Positions 20,278 to 29,248 of a stretch of 64,000 nucleotides of DNA are shown one piece after another. Made by a program: the position numbers and the translations under genes. The notes under the pieces are model-generated. The model was not told the DNA's origin. It did not search any database and saw nothing but the letters and a program-made list of their open reading frames with translations. The DNA is from Rhodobacteraceae bacterium WFHF2C18. GTDB lineage: Bacteria; Pseudomonadota; Alphaproteobacteria; Rhodobacterales; Rhodobacteraceae. The DNA lies in NCBI GenBank assembly GCA_002166865.1, contig NHTQ01000003.1:1-64000 (forward strand). The letters are read 5' to 3'. Each line of letters opens with the position of its first letter. The first letter of the stretch is position 1.

Positions 20278-20306
20278 TTGACGGCCCGCGGCTTTGGCCG
20301 TAAAGA
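20278..20306 (+). promoter_or_regulatory. Sigma-70 type promoter for rpmB
   Basis: TTGACG (20278-20283), a 17-nt spacer, and TAAAGA (20301-20306). This is the best housekeeping promoter match I found in the window. It would give a leader of about 80 nt before the L28 start codon. Confidence 0.65.
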
Positions 20307-20395
20307 CCTGCGGACGGATTTCGGGGCGCTGCCGCTGGCGGTGCCCGTTTGCATTGTGAGGGGCGCGTTGCCCTACCCAAGACGAGGATGAACCC

Positions 20396-20686
20396 ATGTC
20401 GCGCCGCTGCGAACTGACCGGAAAAGGGCCGCTGTCCGGCTACCACTCCAGCCACGCCAACAACAAGACCAAGCGTCGCTACCTGCCCAACCTGCAGGAC
20501 GTGACCCTGCAGTCGGAGGCCTTGGGCCGCGGCATCAAGCTGCGGATCACCTCTGCGGCGCTGCGCAGCGTCGATCACCGCGGCGGGCTGGACGCGTTCC
20601 TGGCCAAGGCCAAGGATGATGAGCTGTCCCCCAACGCCCTGAAGGTCAAAAAGGAAATCGCGCGCGCCCAGGCTGCCAACGCCTGA
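20396..20686 (+). CDS. rpmB: 50S ribosomal protein L28
   Basis: The 96-residue protein starts [19 protein letters not shown] and has the L28 core [15 protein letters not shown]. The C-terminal extension [18 protein letters not shown] is typical of alphaproteobacterial L28. It is a monocistronic unit with its own promoter and terminator, as expected for a highly expressed gene. L33 is not adjacent. Confidence 0.97.
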   Translation: MSRRCELTGKGPLSGYHSSHANNKTKRRYLPNLQDVTLQSEALGRGIKLRITSAALRSVDHRGGLDAFLAKAKDDELSPNALKVKKEIARAQAANA

Positions 20687-20714
20687 GCCCCGGTTTTTCC
20701 GAAAGTGCACGACG

Positions 20715-20750
20715 GCCCCGCCGCCCCCGCGGCCGGGGCTGTTTCCTTTT
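20715..20750 (+). terminator. Rho-independent terminator after rpmB
   Basis: A 10-bp G/C stem with one bulged base (20715-20724 with 20729-20739) and a 4-nt loop, followed by the T-rich run GTTTCCTTTT. It lies 28 bp after the rpmB stop codon. Confidence 0.75.
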
Positions 20751-20792
20751 GTCGCTTGTGCCGCCTTGGCGGGACTGTCTATATCCGGGGCG

Positions 20793-21143
20793 ATGACGCG
20801 TGCAGTCCGCTTCTCCCTGGCCCTTGTGCTGGCGGCCCTGCTGGTCCTGACCGGCCAGGGCACGGCCGTAGCGCGCACGGCGCCCGGTCCGGCCGGCCAG
20901 ATGGTGATCTGCACCGGTAGCGGCCCCCTTACCGTTCTCGTCGATGCGACCGGCCAGCCCACCGGCACGGTGCGGATCTGTCCGGACTGCCTGGCGTCCC
21001 TGATCGACGCCGCGCCGGGGGCGTCTCCAGACGCGCCCGTCCCGCTGGCGGCTGCGCCGGCCCCGCGGTTGGGACACCCGCCTGCCCGGCATTCCGCGCA
21101 ACCGCGGCGGGCCCGCGCCCGGTCGCCGCCCGCCGGGGCGTGA
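20793..21143 (+). CDS. Small exported protein, DUF2946-like
   Basis: 116 residues. The start at 20793 gives a clean signal peptide (TRAVRFSLALVLAALLVLTG...). The exported part begins with a G-Q-M-V-I-C-T-G segment and contains R-I-C-P-D-C, then a Pro/Ala/His/Arg-rich tail. The M-V-I-C-T segment and the C-x2-C pair recall DUF2946 proteins, which accompany copper-handling genes. It lies 50 bp before the PCuAC gene, which supports a metal-related role. The assignment is by resemblance and context. Confidence 0.6.
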   Translation: MTRAVRFSLALVLAALLVLTGQGTAVARTAPGPAGQMVICTGSGPLTVLVDATGQPTGTVRICPDCLASLIDAAPGASPDAPVPLAAAPAPRLGHPPARHSAQPRRARARSPPAGA

Positions 21144-21193
21144 TCCCGCATTATCACTTGCATTCAATACCCTACCCGAAACGGAGAAACCCA

Positions 21194-21667
21194 ATGTCGA
21201 TCAAATCGACCGTTCTGGCGGCCTTGGCCGCCACCACCTTCGCCATGCCAGCAATCGCCCAGGACATCATGGTCAAGGACCCCTATGCGCGGTCCTCGGC
21301 GATGTCCGCCAAGTCCGGCGCGGCCTTCATGATGATCGAGAACACCGGCGATGCCGATGACCGCCTGATCGCCGCCGCCTCGCCGGCCGCCGAGATGGTG
21401 CAGCTTCACACCCACGAAGAGGATGACATGGGCGTGATGCGCATGATCCACGTTGAGGAGGGCTTCGCGGTGCCCGCGGGCGAGACCCTGATGCTGAAAC
21501 GCGGCGGCCATCACGTGATGTTCATGGGCCTGACCGCCCCGTTCGAGCAGGGCGACATGATCCCGCTTACCCTGACGTTCGAGGAGGCGGGCGAGATGGA
21601 GATCGAGGTGCCCGTGGACCTGGAACGCAAACCCATGCACGGCCACCAGCACGGCCACAGCGACTAA
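21194..21667 (+). CDS. Periplasmic copper chaperone, PCuAC family
   Basis: 157 residues with a signal peptide (cleavage near AIAQ-DIMV). The cupredoxin-like PCuAC domain has Cu(I) ligands in QLHTHEEDDMGVMRM and GGHHVMFMGL, in line with the family pattern of a His, two Met groups and an H-x-M pair. Its Met- and His-rich tail (KPMHGHQHGHSD) could bind further copper. PCuAC proteins deliver copper to the CuA site of cytochrome oxidase. Start 21194 was chosen for the signal peptide and the upstream GGAG. It probably forms an operon with the DUF2946-like gene. Confidence 0.92.
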   Translation: MSIKSTVLAALAATTFAMPAIAQDIMVKDPYARSSAMSAKSGAAFMMIENTGDADDRLIAAASPAAEMVQLHTHEEDDMGVMRMIHVEEGFAVPAGETLMLKRGGHHVMFMGLTAPFEQGDMIPLTLTFEEAGEMEIEVPVDLERKPMHGHQHGHSD

Positions 21668-21674
21668 CGCGCAG

Positions 21675-21702
21675 GGGCCGTCCCCGGGGGCGGCCCGTCT
21701 TT
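21675..21702 (+). terminator. Rho-independent terminator after the copper chaperone gene
   Basis: A stem of eight or nine pairs (21675-21683 with 21688-21696, including one G-T pair) with a CCGG loop, followed by GTCTTT. It lies in the 34-bp gap between convergent genes, so it probably serves the rightward operon. Confidence 0.75.
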
Positions 21703-22394
21703 CAGGCGCCGAGGATCTCTTCGACCCAGGCGGGCACGATCTTCGACGCCGGGCCATGCCGGTGCTCGGCGAAATCGCGGGCATTGTCGGCCGGGTCGAG
21801 GTTAAGCTGCACGGTGTGCGCCCCGGCGCGCGCCGCTTCCTGTCCGAAGGCAGCCGCCGGATAGACCTGGCCCGACGTTCCGATCGCCGCGAAGAGGTCC
21901 GCCGCGTCGAGGTGCTGCCAGATCTCGTCCATGTGGTGCGGGATTTCGCCGAACCAGACCACATCGGGGCGGGTTGCCCGTGCGCCGCAGGCCGGGCAGG
22001 CATCCTCGGGCTGCATCTTGGCCGGGGCCGGCCAGCGGTGGCCGCAGGTCGCGCACAGCGCCCCGGAGAGCCGGCCGTGCATATGCAGCACGCCTCGCGC
22101 GCCCGCCGCCTCGTGCAGCGAATCGACGTTCTGGGTCACGATCACCACCTCGCCGGGCGCCGATTGCTGCAGACGCGCCAGCGCCTGGTGCGCGGGGTTC
22201 GGCCGCGCCTCCGATGCCTGCGCGCGCCGGGCATTGTAGAACCCATGCACCAGCTGCGGATCGCGCGCGAATCCTTCGGGGGTGGCCACGTCCTCTATCC
22301 GGTGGCGAACCCACAGGCCGTCCTCGTCCCGAAAGGTGCCCAAGCCGCTTTCGGCCGAGATACCTGCGCCGGTGAGAATTACGATCTTTTGCAT
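21702..22394 (-). CDS. cobB: NAD-dependent protein deacylase (sirtuin)
   Basis: Removes acyl groups from lysines using NAD+. The 230-residue protein has the NAD-binding GAGISAESGLGTFRDEDGLW, the TQNVDSLHEAAGA motif, the catalytic His in LHMHGRL and a zinc site of four Cys (C-A-T-C and C-P-A-C). The class III type (short, bacterial CobB) has Tyr and Arg for succinyl-lysine recognition; F-Y-N-A-R-R-A is compatible. Start at 22394. It is divergent from the LMW phosphatase across 42 bp. Confidence 0.94.
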   Translation of the reverse strand: MQKIVILTGAGISAESGLGTFRDEDGLWVRHRIEDVATPEGFARDPQLVHGFYNARRAQASEARPNPAHQALARLQQSAPGEVVIVTQNVDSLHEAAGARGVLHMHGRLSGALCATCGHRWPAPAKMQPEDACPACGARATRPDVVWFGEIPHHMDEIWQHLDAADLFAAIGTSGQVYPAAAFGQEAARAGAHTVQLNLDPADNARDFAEHRHGPASKIVPAWVEEILGA

Positions 22395-22436
22395 GCCGCC
22401 TCCTTGTCCTATCTGTTTTGCCGAAAGGAGGCGCGC

Positions 22437-22874
22437 ATGACCACCCGCATTCTCTTCGTCTGTCTGGGCAACATCTGCCGGTCGCCGGCGGCCGAGGGGG
22501 TGTTCCGCACCCTCGCACCGGAGATCGAGACCGACAGCGCCGGCACGGGCGATTGGCACGTGGGCAAGCCACCGCATCCCCCGATGCAGCGGGCGGCCGG
22601 GGCCCGGGGGCTGGATATCTCGGACCTGCGTGCCCGGCAGATATCCCCGGCCGACTTCGACCGATTCGACCTGATCGTGGGCATGGACGCCTCCAACCGC
22701 GCCGATATCGAGGCCCTGCGGCCGGCGGGCAATGCCACCCCGGTCACGCTGCTGACGCAGTACGCGCCCCGGGCCGGGATCGATCATGTGCCCGACCCCT
22801 ATTTCACCGGGGATTTCGACGGGGTCCTGGACCTGATCGAGGAAGCCGCCCGCGGCCTGCGTGCCAGCCTCTGA
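22437..22874 (+). CDS. Low-molecular-weight protein-tyrosine phosphatase
   Basis: 145 residues. The start at 22437 follows AAAGGAGG. The P-loop C-L-G-N-I-C-R-S (about 9-16) matches C-x5-R-S and the general-acid Asp lies in V-P-D-P-Y-F-T-G near the C-terminus. The length is typical of single-domain LMW-PTPs. With no kinase or exopolysaccharide genes nearby, the target is unknown. Confidence 0.94.
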   Translation: MTTRILFVCLGNICRSPAAEGVFRTLAPEIETDSAGTGDWHVGKPPHPPMQRAAGARGLDISDLRARQISPADFDRFDLIVGMDASNRADIEALRPAGNATPVTLLTQYAPRAGIDHVPDPYFTGDFDGVLDLIEEAARGLRASL

Positions 22875-22883
22875 CCGGGCCGG

Positions 22884-23858
22884 TCAGGGTCCGACCCGCG
22901 CCAGCACCTCTTGCGCGGCCACGGTGGCCGTGATCCGGCCCTCGGCCACGCGCGCGGCGTAGTCCGCCATGACCGCCCGCGCCTCCGGCGTCTCGAGCCG
23001 CGCGAGAAGCCCCTGGCGCACCTCCTGTTCGAACCAGTAGCGCGCCTGCGCGGCGCGGCGGGCATCGAAATGGCCCTGCTCCCGCCGCCAGTTGGTGAGG
23101 GCCGTCATTTCCTGCCATGCCTTCTGCAGGCCCTCTTCCTCCTTGGCGGAGACCATGAGCGCCTTGGGGAATCCTTCGGGATCCTGCGGGCGTTTGCGCA
23201 GCAGGCGCAGCGCGCCGGCATAATCGGTGCAGGTGCGCGTCGCGGCCGGTTTGAGATCGCCGTCGGCCTTGTTGACCAGGATGATGTCGGCGATTTCCAT
23301 GATGCCGCGCTTGACGCCCTGCAACTCGTCCCCGCCCGCCGGCGCGATAAGCAGAACGAAGAGATCCGACATCTCGGCCACGACCGTTTCGGACTGGCCC
23401 ACGCCCACCGTCTCGATCAGCACCACGTCGAAGCCGGCCGCCTCGCAGACCGCGACCGCCTCGCGCGAGCGCCGGGCGACGCCGCCCAGGTGGCTTTGCG
23501 CCGGCGAGGGCCGGATGAAGGCGCGTGGGTCGCGGCTGAGCCGTTCCATCCGCGTCTTGTCGCCCAGGATCGACCCGCCCGAGCGCGCGCTGGAGGGATC
23601 CACCGCGAGCACCGCCACCCGCAGGTCCATGCCCGTCAGCATCGAGCCGAAGGCCTCGATGAAGGTGGATTTGCCCACGCCCGGCGTACCCGACAGGCCG
23701 ACGCGGATGGCCTGCCGCCCGCTGTCCTTGAGGCGTTCCATGAGCTCGGCGGCCTGCTCCCGGTGGTCGGCCCGCGCGCTTTCGATCAGCGTGATCGCCC
23801 GGGCCAGCGCGCGCCGGTCGCCGTTGATGATTCTGTCGCTGAGATGTGCGATGTTCAT
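22884..23858 (-). CDS. meaB: Methylmalonyl-CoA mutase-associated GTPase MeaB
   Basis: G3E-type P-loop GTPase that protects and loads adenosylcobalamin-dependent methylmalonyl-CoA mutase. From 23858 the protein has 324 residues. It shows Walker A GTPGVGKST, the switch segment VDPSSARSGGSILGDKTRM, VLIETVGVGQSE and the base-recognition NKAD. No mutase gene lies in the window. Its partner must be encoded elsewhere, which is common in Rhodobacteraceae. Confidence 0.95.
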   Translation of the reverse strand: MNIAHLSDRIINGDRRALARAITLIESARADHREQAAELMERLKDSGRQAIRVGLSGTPGVGKSTFIEAFGSMLTGMDLRVAVLAVDPSSARSGGSILGDKTRMERLSRDPRAFIRPSPAQSHLGGVARRSREAVAVCEAAGFDVVLIETVGVGQSETVVAEMSDLFVLLIAPAGGDELQGVKRGIMEIADIILVNKADGDLKPAATRTCTDYAGALRLLRKRPQDPEGFPKALMVSAKEEEGLQKAWQEMTALTNWRREQGHFDARRAAQARYWFEQEVRQGLLARLETPEARAVMADYAARVAEGRITATVAAQEVLARVGP

Positions 23859-23945
23859 GTGCGCTGCCGGTCTTGCCCCTGGTCCGGCCCCTATGCCTCG
23901 GGCGGTGGCCGAATGTCCAGCCCGGCCCCATTTGGCGGAGGAACG

Positions 23946-24647
23946 ATGCGACGGACATTCCTGATGCTGCTGGCCCTGGTGGCCGGCCCCCTTGCGGCCG
24001 CCGAGGAGCGCCGCAACATGCGGTTCGACGTGCATCTGATCGGCGTGAAGGTCGCCGAACTGGCCGTCGGCGCGGCCGAGGGCGGTGCCAGATACAGCGC
24101 GGCGGCGCGCCTGGTCACCACCGGCCTTGCCCGCGCGCTGAAGGACCTGCGGGCCGATGTCGCGGTCACGGGCCGGATGTCGGGCGGCGCGCTTGCGCCG
24201 CTGCGCTATCGCGAAGAGATCGACAACGGGCGCCGTGTGTCACGCCTGCAGGTGCAGTATGCCGGCGGGCGCCCGGTGGCGGTCAGCGGCGATTCGGGCA
24301 GCGATGCGCCGGCCGCGGAAAAGGCGGCCCTGACCGGCGCCCTGGACCCGATGACCGTGCTCTATACCTTGCTGCGGGACCAGCCGGCGGCAAGCCTGTG
24401 CACGCTGGATGCGCCGGTGTTCGACGGCCACCGGCACGCGCATATCGATCTGACCCGCACGGAGCAATCGCCGGGGCAGGTGACCTGTTCGGGCGAATAC
24501 CGCCGGGTTTCGGGCTACACGGCGAAGGAACGGCGCGAGAAGGCGATCACGATGTCCATCGATTACGCGGCCCGGGGCGACGCCATGCGCGCCACGCGCG
24601 TCCGGGTGCAGACGCGGTACGGCCCCGCGGTGCTGACGCGCCGATAG
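23946..24647 (+). CDS. DUF3108 family exported protein
   Basis: 233 residues. The start at 23946 gives a short signal peptide (RRTFLMLLALVAGPLAAAEE). The DUF3108 pattern is visible: F-D-V-H-L-I-G-V-K-V-A-E-L, then alternating beta segments, then L-D-P-M-T-V-L-Y-T-L-L and the F-D-G-x-R segment (VFDGHRHAHID). The family is a periplasmic beta-rich protein of unknown function. It is 87 bp from divergent meaB and about 56 bp before hrpB. Confidence 0.8.
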   Translation: MRRTFLMLLALVAGPLAAAEERRNMRFDVHLIGVKVAELAVGAAEGGARYSAAARLVTTGLARALKDLRADVAVTGRMSGGALAPLRYREEIDNGRRVSRLQVQYAGGRPVAVSGDSGSDAPAAEKAALTGALDPMTVLYTLLRDQPAASLCTLDAPVFDGHRHAHIDLTRTEQSPGQVTCSGEYRRVSGYTAKERREKAITMSIDYAARGDAMRATRVRVQTRYGPAVLTRR

Positions 24648-24703
24648 GCGCGCGGCGCAAGCCGGCTATGGAAATGCGGGAAGGCATGGCCGATAAGGCG
24701 GCC

Positions 24704-27163
24704 ATGACGCCATCATTGCCGATCCATGACGCGATTGCCCCCCTCATCGCGGCGCTCAAGGCGCGACGGCGTGCCGTCCTTCAGGCGCCGCCGGGCGCCG
24801 GCAAGACCACCGTGGTGCCGCTGGAGATCCTGTCGGCGGGCTTGACCGAGGGGCGCATCCTGATGCTGGAGCCCCGGCGCCTGGCCGCGCGCGCCGCCGC
24901 CGAGCGCATGGCCCGGACCCTGGGCGAGGCACCGGGCGGCACCGTCGGCTACCGCATGCGCGGCGAGGCGAAGGTTTCCGACCGGACCCGCATCGAGGTG
25001 GTCACCGAGGGGATCCTGACGCGCATGCTGCAATCCGACCCCGAGCTTGCCGGTGTCGGGGCGGTGATCTTCGACGAGTTCCACGAACGCTCCCTCAATG
25101 CAGACCTGGGCCTTGCCCTTTGCCTGGAGATCGCCGAGGCCCTGCGCGACGACCTGATCCTGCTGGCGATGTCGGCAACGCTCGATGCGGCGCCCGTGGC
25201 CCGCTTGATGGGCGAGGCGCCGGTCGTGACATCCGAGGGCCGCAGCTTCGCCGTCGATACCCGCTGGCTGGATCGCCCCCGGCCCAGGACCCAACGGTTC
25301 GAGCCCGCCGTGGCCGCCCTGGTGGAACAAGCGGTGGCCGACAGCCGGGGCGGGCTGCTTGTCTTCCTGCCCGGCGAAGGCGAGATCCGCCGCACCGAGG
25401 CCTTGCTGAAGGAGCGGCTGCCGCCGGAGTGTCGCATCCGTCCGCTTTTCGGCGCGATGGACTTCGCTGCGCAACGCGCGGCGATCCGGCCCGAGGCGGA
25501 GGGCCGCAAGGTGGTGCTGGCAACGGCGATCGCCGAGACCTCGCTGACCATCGAGGATATCCGCGTCGTCGTCGACGGTGGCCGGGCGCGGCGGGCGCGC
25601 TTCGATCCGGGCTCGGGCATGTCGCGACTTGTGACCGAGCCGGTGTCGCGCGCCGAGGCCGCGCAGCGCGCGGGCCGGGCGGGCCGGCTGGCGGAGGGGC
25701 TGTGCTACCGCCTCTGGACGCGGGGAGAGGAGGGCGCCCTGCCCGCCTATCCGCCCGCCGAGATCGAGGTGACCGACCTGGCCGGCCTGGCGCTGGAACT
25801 GGCGCTCTGGGGCGCGGCACCGGAGGACCTGTCGTTTCTGACACCGCCCAATCCCGGCGCCTACGCCGAAGCGCAGGCGCTGCTGCGCATGCTGGGCGCG
25901 CTCGACGCGCAGAACCGGATCACCCCCCACGGCAAGGCGCTGGCCGCACTTCCGCTGCATCCCCGGCTTGGCCACATGCTTGCCCGGGTGGGCAAATCCG
26001 CCGCGCCGCTGGCCGCCCTGCTGGCCGATCGCGACCCGCTGCCGCGCACCGCGCCCGTGGACCTTTCCCTGCGGCTTGCCGCGATCCGGGACCCGCGCGG
26101 CTATGCGGACCGCCAGCCGCACCCCGCCAAGCACGGCACGGTCGAACGCATCCGGACCGAGGCGCGGCGCCTGCGCCGGCAGGCGGGCGGGACAGCGCCG
26201 CCCGCGGCGCCGAGCGATGCCGCCACGGCCGCCCTTGCCTATCCCGACCGCATCGGTTTGCGGCGCAAGGGCGATGCCCCGCGCTACGTTCTGTCCGGCG
26301 GCAAGGGGGCCGTCATGCCCGAGGGCGATCCGCTTGCCGGGGCGCGGCTGATCGTGGCCACCGGCCTTGACGGCGATCCGCGGGAGGCCCGGATCCGCCA
26401 GGCGATCCAACTGGCCGAGGCCGAGTTGCGGGAGCTCTACGGTGCCCAGATCCGCTGGCACGCGGTCTGCGAATGGTCGCGGCGCGCGCGGCGGGTGCGC
26501 GCCAGGCAGCAGGAACGCTTCGGTGCGCTCGTCCTTGACGACCGCGTCTGGAAGGACGTGCCCGAGACGGCGGTGGCGCGTGCCATGCTTGATGGTGTGC
26601 GGGAACTGGGCCTGGTCTGGACCGACGCGGCCCGCCGGTTCGCCGCCCGGGTGGAATTGCTGCGCGCAGAGGGCGCGGACCTGCCGGCGATGACCGAAAC
26701 CGCGCTGATGGCCGATCTGGACACTTGGCTGCTGCCCTATCTGACCGGCGTGAAGACCGCCGAGGACTGGAAGCGGTTCGACATCCTGGAGGCCCTGCGC
26801 GCGCGGCTGGACTGGGACCAGATGCAACGGCTCGACAGCGAGGCACCGGCGCATTTCACCACGCCACTGGGGCGCCGGGTCCCCATCGACTACAGCGCGG
26901 AGCCGCCCGAGATCAGCCTGCGCCTGCAGGAGATGTTCGGCCAGACGACCCATCCTAGCGTCGGCGGGACGCCCCTGCGCGTGACCCTGCTGTCGCCGGC
27001 GGGCCGGCCGGTGCAGACAACCACGGACCTGCCGGGGTTCTGGCGATCGTCCTATGCCGATGTCCGCAAGGAGATGCGCGGCCGCTACCCCAAGCACCCC
27101 TGGCCGGAGGACCCCACGGTCGCCGACCCGACGCTGCGCGCGAAAGGCAAACGGCGGGAATGA
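24704..27163 (+). CDS. hrpB: ATP-dependent helicase HrpB
   Basis: DExH-box helicase of about 819 residues. It has Walker A APPGAGKTT, motif Ia LEPRRLAARAAAER, the Walker B variant DEFHERS, motif III SATLDA, motif VI Q-R-A-G-R-A-G-R, then the HA2 and HrpB C-terminal domains ending in WPEDP. The start is uncertain: ATG at 24686 has its ribosome site too close, while 24704 (MTPSLPIHDAIAPLI) matches where the family begins. The role of HrpB is poorly known; it is dispensable in E. coli. Confidence 0.93.
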   Translation: MTPSLPIHDAIAPLIAALKARRRAVLQAPPGAGKTTVVPLEILSAGLTEGRILMLEPRRLAARAAAERMARTLGEAPGGTVGYRMRGEAKVSDRTRIEVVTEGILTRMLQSDPELAGVGAVIFDEFHERSLNADLGLALCLEIAEALRDDLILLAMSATLDAAPVARLMGEAPVVTSEGRSFAVDTRWLDRPRPRTQRFEPAVAALVEQAVADSRGGLLVFLPGEGEIRRTEALLKERLPPECRIRPLFGAMDFAAQRAAIRPEAEGRKVVLATAIAETSLTIEDIRVVVDGGRARRARFDPGSGMSRLVTEPVSRAEAAQRAGRAGRLAEGLCYRLWTRGEEGALPAYPPAEIEVTDLAGLALELALWGAAPEDLSFLTPPNPGAYAEAQALLRMLGALDAQNRITPHGKALAALPLHPRLGHMLARVGKSAAPLAALLADRDPLPRTAPVDLSLRLAAIRDPRGYADRQPHPAKHGTVERIRTEARRLRRQAGGTAPPAAPSDAATAALAYPDRIGLRRKGDAPRYVLSGGKGAVMPEGDPLAGARLIVATGLDGDPREARIRQAIQLAEAELRELYGAQIRWHAVCEWSRRARRVRARQQERFGALVLDDRVWKDVPETAVARAMLDGVRELGLVWTDAARRFAARVELLRAEGADLPAMTETALMADLDTWLLPYLTGVKTAEDWKRFDILEALRARLDWDQMQRLDSEAPAHFTTPLGRRVPIDYSAEPPEISLRLQEMFGQTTHPSVGGTPLRVTLLSPAGRPVQTTTDLPGFWRSSYADVRKEMRGRYPKHPWPEDPTVADPTLRAKGKRRE

Positions 27164-27235
27164 TTTGCACTTTGCCGCGGGCCTTCTTACCTATGTAGGC
27201 CGTACGCGATCGACATCCCAAGCCCTTGGAGGCCC

Positions 27236-27727
27236 ATGCCCCATGCCCTGAAAACCGTCTGGACCGAGATGGTCCGCCCGCTGCTGCGGCGCCCGCCGGG
27301 CCTGCAGGTTGCGGCGCTGTGCTGCCGGGCGGGCGAGGAGGGCCGCGAGGTGCTGCTTGTCACCAGCCGCGACACCGGCCGGTGGGTCCTGCCCAAGGGA
27401 TGGCCCATCGACGGCAAGGACGCGCCGGGCGCTGCGCTGCAGGAAGCATGGGAGGAAGCGGGGGTGCGTGCCCGCTCGGTCGCGCCACGGCCCATCGGGC
27501 GCTTCACCTATGCCAAGCGCTTCGACGGCGGTTACGAGGTGCCGGTCGAGGCGCAGGTCTTCGAGGTCGTCGTGGACAGTCTGGCCCGGCATTATCCCGA
27601 GGCCGGCCAGCGCGAGCGGATATGGGTCAGCCCGGACCGCGCCGCCGAGATGGTCGACGAACCCGATTTGCGGAGCCTGCTGCTGACCATCCAGTCGCCG
27701 CCGGACCCCGACACGGCCGACGCCTGA
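27236..27727 (+). CDS. Nudix hydrolase
   Basis: 163 residues of the alphaproteobacterial Nudix group that recalls diphosphoinositol-phosphate hydrolases. The Nudix helix is present (GWPIDGK...QEAWEEAGV, about 57-79). The metal-binding E-x2-E-E core is kept, but the first Glu of G-x5-E is Lys and the Arg before it is Gln. The preceding W-V-L-P-K-G-W segment is typical of this group. The substrate is unknown. It lies 72 bp after hrpB and 25 bp before the phosphate permease. Confidence 0.88.
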   Translation: MPHALKTVWTEMVRPLLRRPPGLQVAALCCRAGEEGREVLLVTSRDTGRWVLPKGWPIDGKDAPGAALQEAWEEAGVRARSVAPRPIGRFTYAKRFDGGYEVPVEAQVFEVVVDSLARHYPEAGQRERIWVSPDRAAEMVDEPDLRSLLLTIQSPPDPDTADA

Positions 27728-27752
27728 GGCCCAGACCGCGGGAGATGCGCCC

Positions 27753-29213
27753 TTGGCCGACGACGGAACGCGGTGGCGAACGCTGGACAGGGATCTGAGC
27801 CGGATCTCGCACGTGGAATATGCGACCTTCGCCGTGGCGCGCCCCTTGGTCGCCCTGGGCCTCGGACTGGCCTTCATGATGCTGGCGGGCGTCGTTGCCC
27901 TCGTCGCCGCCGGACAGTCCCCCGACATGCTCATGGTTGCCGCCGCGGCCGTTTTCGGGGCCTATATGGCGCTCAACATCGGGGCCAACGACGTCGCCAA
28001 CAACATGGGGCCCGCCGTTGGCGCCCGGGTGCTGACCATGGGAAGCGCCATCGCACTGGCCGCCGTCTGCGAAAGCGCCGGGGCGCTGTTGGCGGGCGGC
28101 GATGTCGTCGAGACGATCGCGCAGGATATCGTGGCGCCCGAGGATCTGGCCGACCCGCGCGTCTTCGTCTGGGCGATGATGTCGGCGCTGGTTTCCGCGG
28201 CGCTCTGGGTCAACCTGGCCACCTGGACCGGCGCGCCGGTTTCCACGACCCATTCGATCGTCGGGGGCGTCCTGGGCGCGGGGCTGGCCGCGGCGGGGGC
28301 GGGCACCGTCAACTGGCCGACGCTGGGGGCGATCGCCGCCGGCTGGGTGGTCGCGCCGCTGCTGGGCGGCGTGATCGCGGCCGCGGTGCTGGCCCTCATC
28401 AAGGACCGCATCCTCTACCGCGACGACAGGATCGCGGCGGCGCGGGTCTGGGTGCCGATCCTTGTCGGGCTCATGGCGGGGGCCTTTGCGACCTACCTTG
28501 CGATCAAGGGGTTGAGCCGGGTCGCGGAGGTCGGCCTTGGCCCGGCGCTGCTGATCGGAGTGGCGGTCGGCGCGGTCGTTCACGGGCTCGCGCGTCCCGC
28601 GGTGCGGCGCCGCGCGCAGGGGATGGAGAACCGCAACCGGGCGCTCAAGGACCTGTTCACGCTGCCGCTGATCCTTTCGGCCGCGCTGCTGTCCTTCGCG
28701 CACGGGGCCAACGATGTCGCCAACGCCGTCGGGCCGCTGGCGGCCATCGTCCAGGCCAGCAGCGGCGGCGGCGCGGCACCGACCGCGGTGATCCCGCTGT
28801 GGGTGATGGCCATCGGCGCCCTGGGGATTTCCGCGGGGCTGGTGCTTTTCGGGTTGCGACTCATCCGCATGGTCGGCCGGCGGATCACGCGGCTCAACCC
28901 GATGCGGGCCTATTGCGTGGCCCTCAGCACCGCGGTGACGGTGATCCTGGCCAGCTGGCTGGGGCTGCCCGTCAGTTCCACCCATATCGCGGTGGGGGCG
29001 GTCTTCGGCGTCGGGTTCTTCCGCGAATGGTACATGGAGCAGCGGCGGCGCAACCGGCCGGCCGCGCGCATCGCGCCGGAGGAGCGCCGCCGCCGGCGCC
29101 TTGTCCGGCGCAGTCACCTGCTGACGATCGTCTCGGCCTGGGTCATCACGGTGCCCGCCGCGGGCAGTGTCGCGGCGGTTCTGTTCCTGGCGCTCCGGGC
29201 GCTCGTCGGGTAG
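27753..29213 (+). CDS. Inorganic phosphate permease, PiT family
   Basis: A 486-residue membrane protein with about ten to twelve helices. It carries the two inverted PiT signatures G-A-N-D-V-A-N-N-M-G-P (near residue 73) and G-A-N-D-V-A-N-A-V-G-P (near 320). Each is followed by the T-G-A-P-V-S-T-T-H-S or G-L-P-V-S-S-T-H-I-A loop. It imports phosphate or metal-phosphate with protons or sodium. The likely start is TTG at 27753, with a GGAG 8 nt upstream. No in-frame ATG gives a better choice. Confidence 0.93.
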   Translation: MADDGTRWRTLDRDLSRISHVEYATFAVARPLVALGLGLAFMMLAGVVALVAAGQSPDMLMVAAAAVFGAYMALNIGANDVANNMGPAVGARVLTMGSAIALAAVCESAGALLAGGDVVETIAQDIVAPEDLADPRVFVWAMMSALVSAALWVNLATWTGAPVSTTHSIVGGVLGAGLAAAGAGTVNWPTLGAIAAGWVVAPLLGGVIAAAVLALIKDRILYRDDRIAAARVWVPILVGLMAGAFATYLAIKGLSRVAEVGLGPALLIGVAVGAVVHGLARPAVRRRAQGMENRNRALKDLFTLPLILSAALLSFAHGANDVANAVGPLAAIVQASSGGGAAPTAVIPLWVMAIGALGISAGLVLFGLRLIRMVGRRITRLNPMRAYCVALSTAVTVILASWLGLPVSSTHIAVGAVFGVGFFREWYMEQRRRNRPAARIAPEERRRRRLVRRSHLLTIVSAWVITVPAAGSVAAVLFLALRALVG

Positions 29214-29248
29214 GGCCGTCGCGCCCCGTGGCAAAGACGGCGGCGCCC

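Noticed and set aside
24713-27097. Very long open frame antisense to hrpB (794 codons)
   Set aside because: Typical GC-rich shadow of a real gene; His/Gln/Arg/Gly-rich composition with no domain, while the sense strand encodes a complete HrpB.
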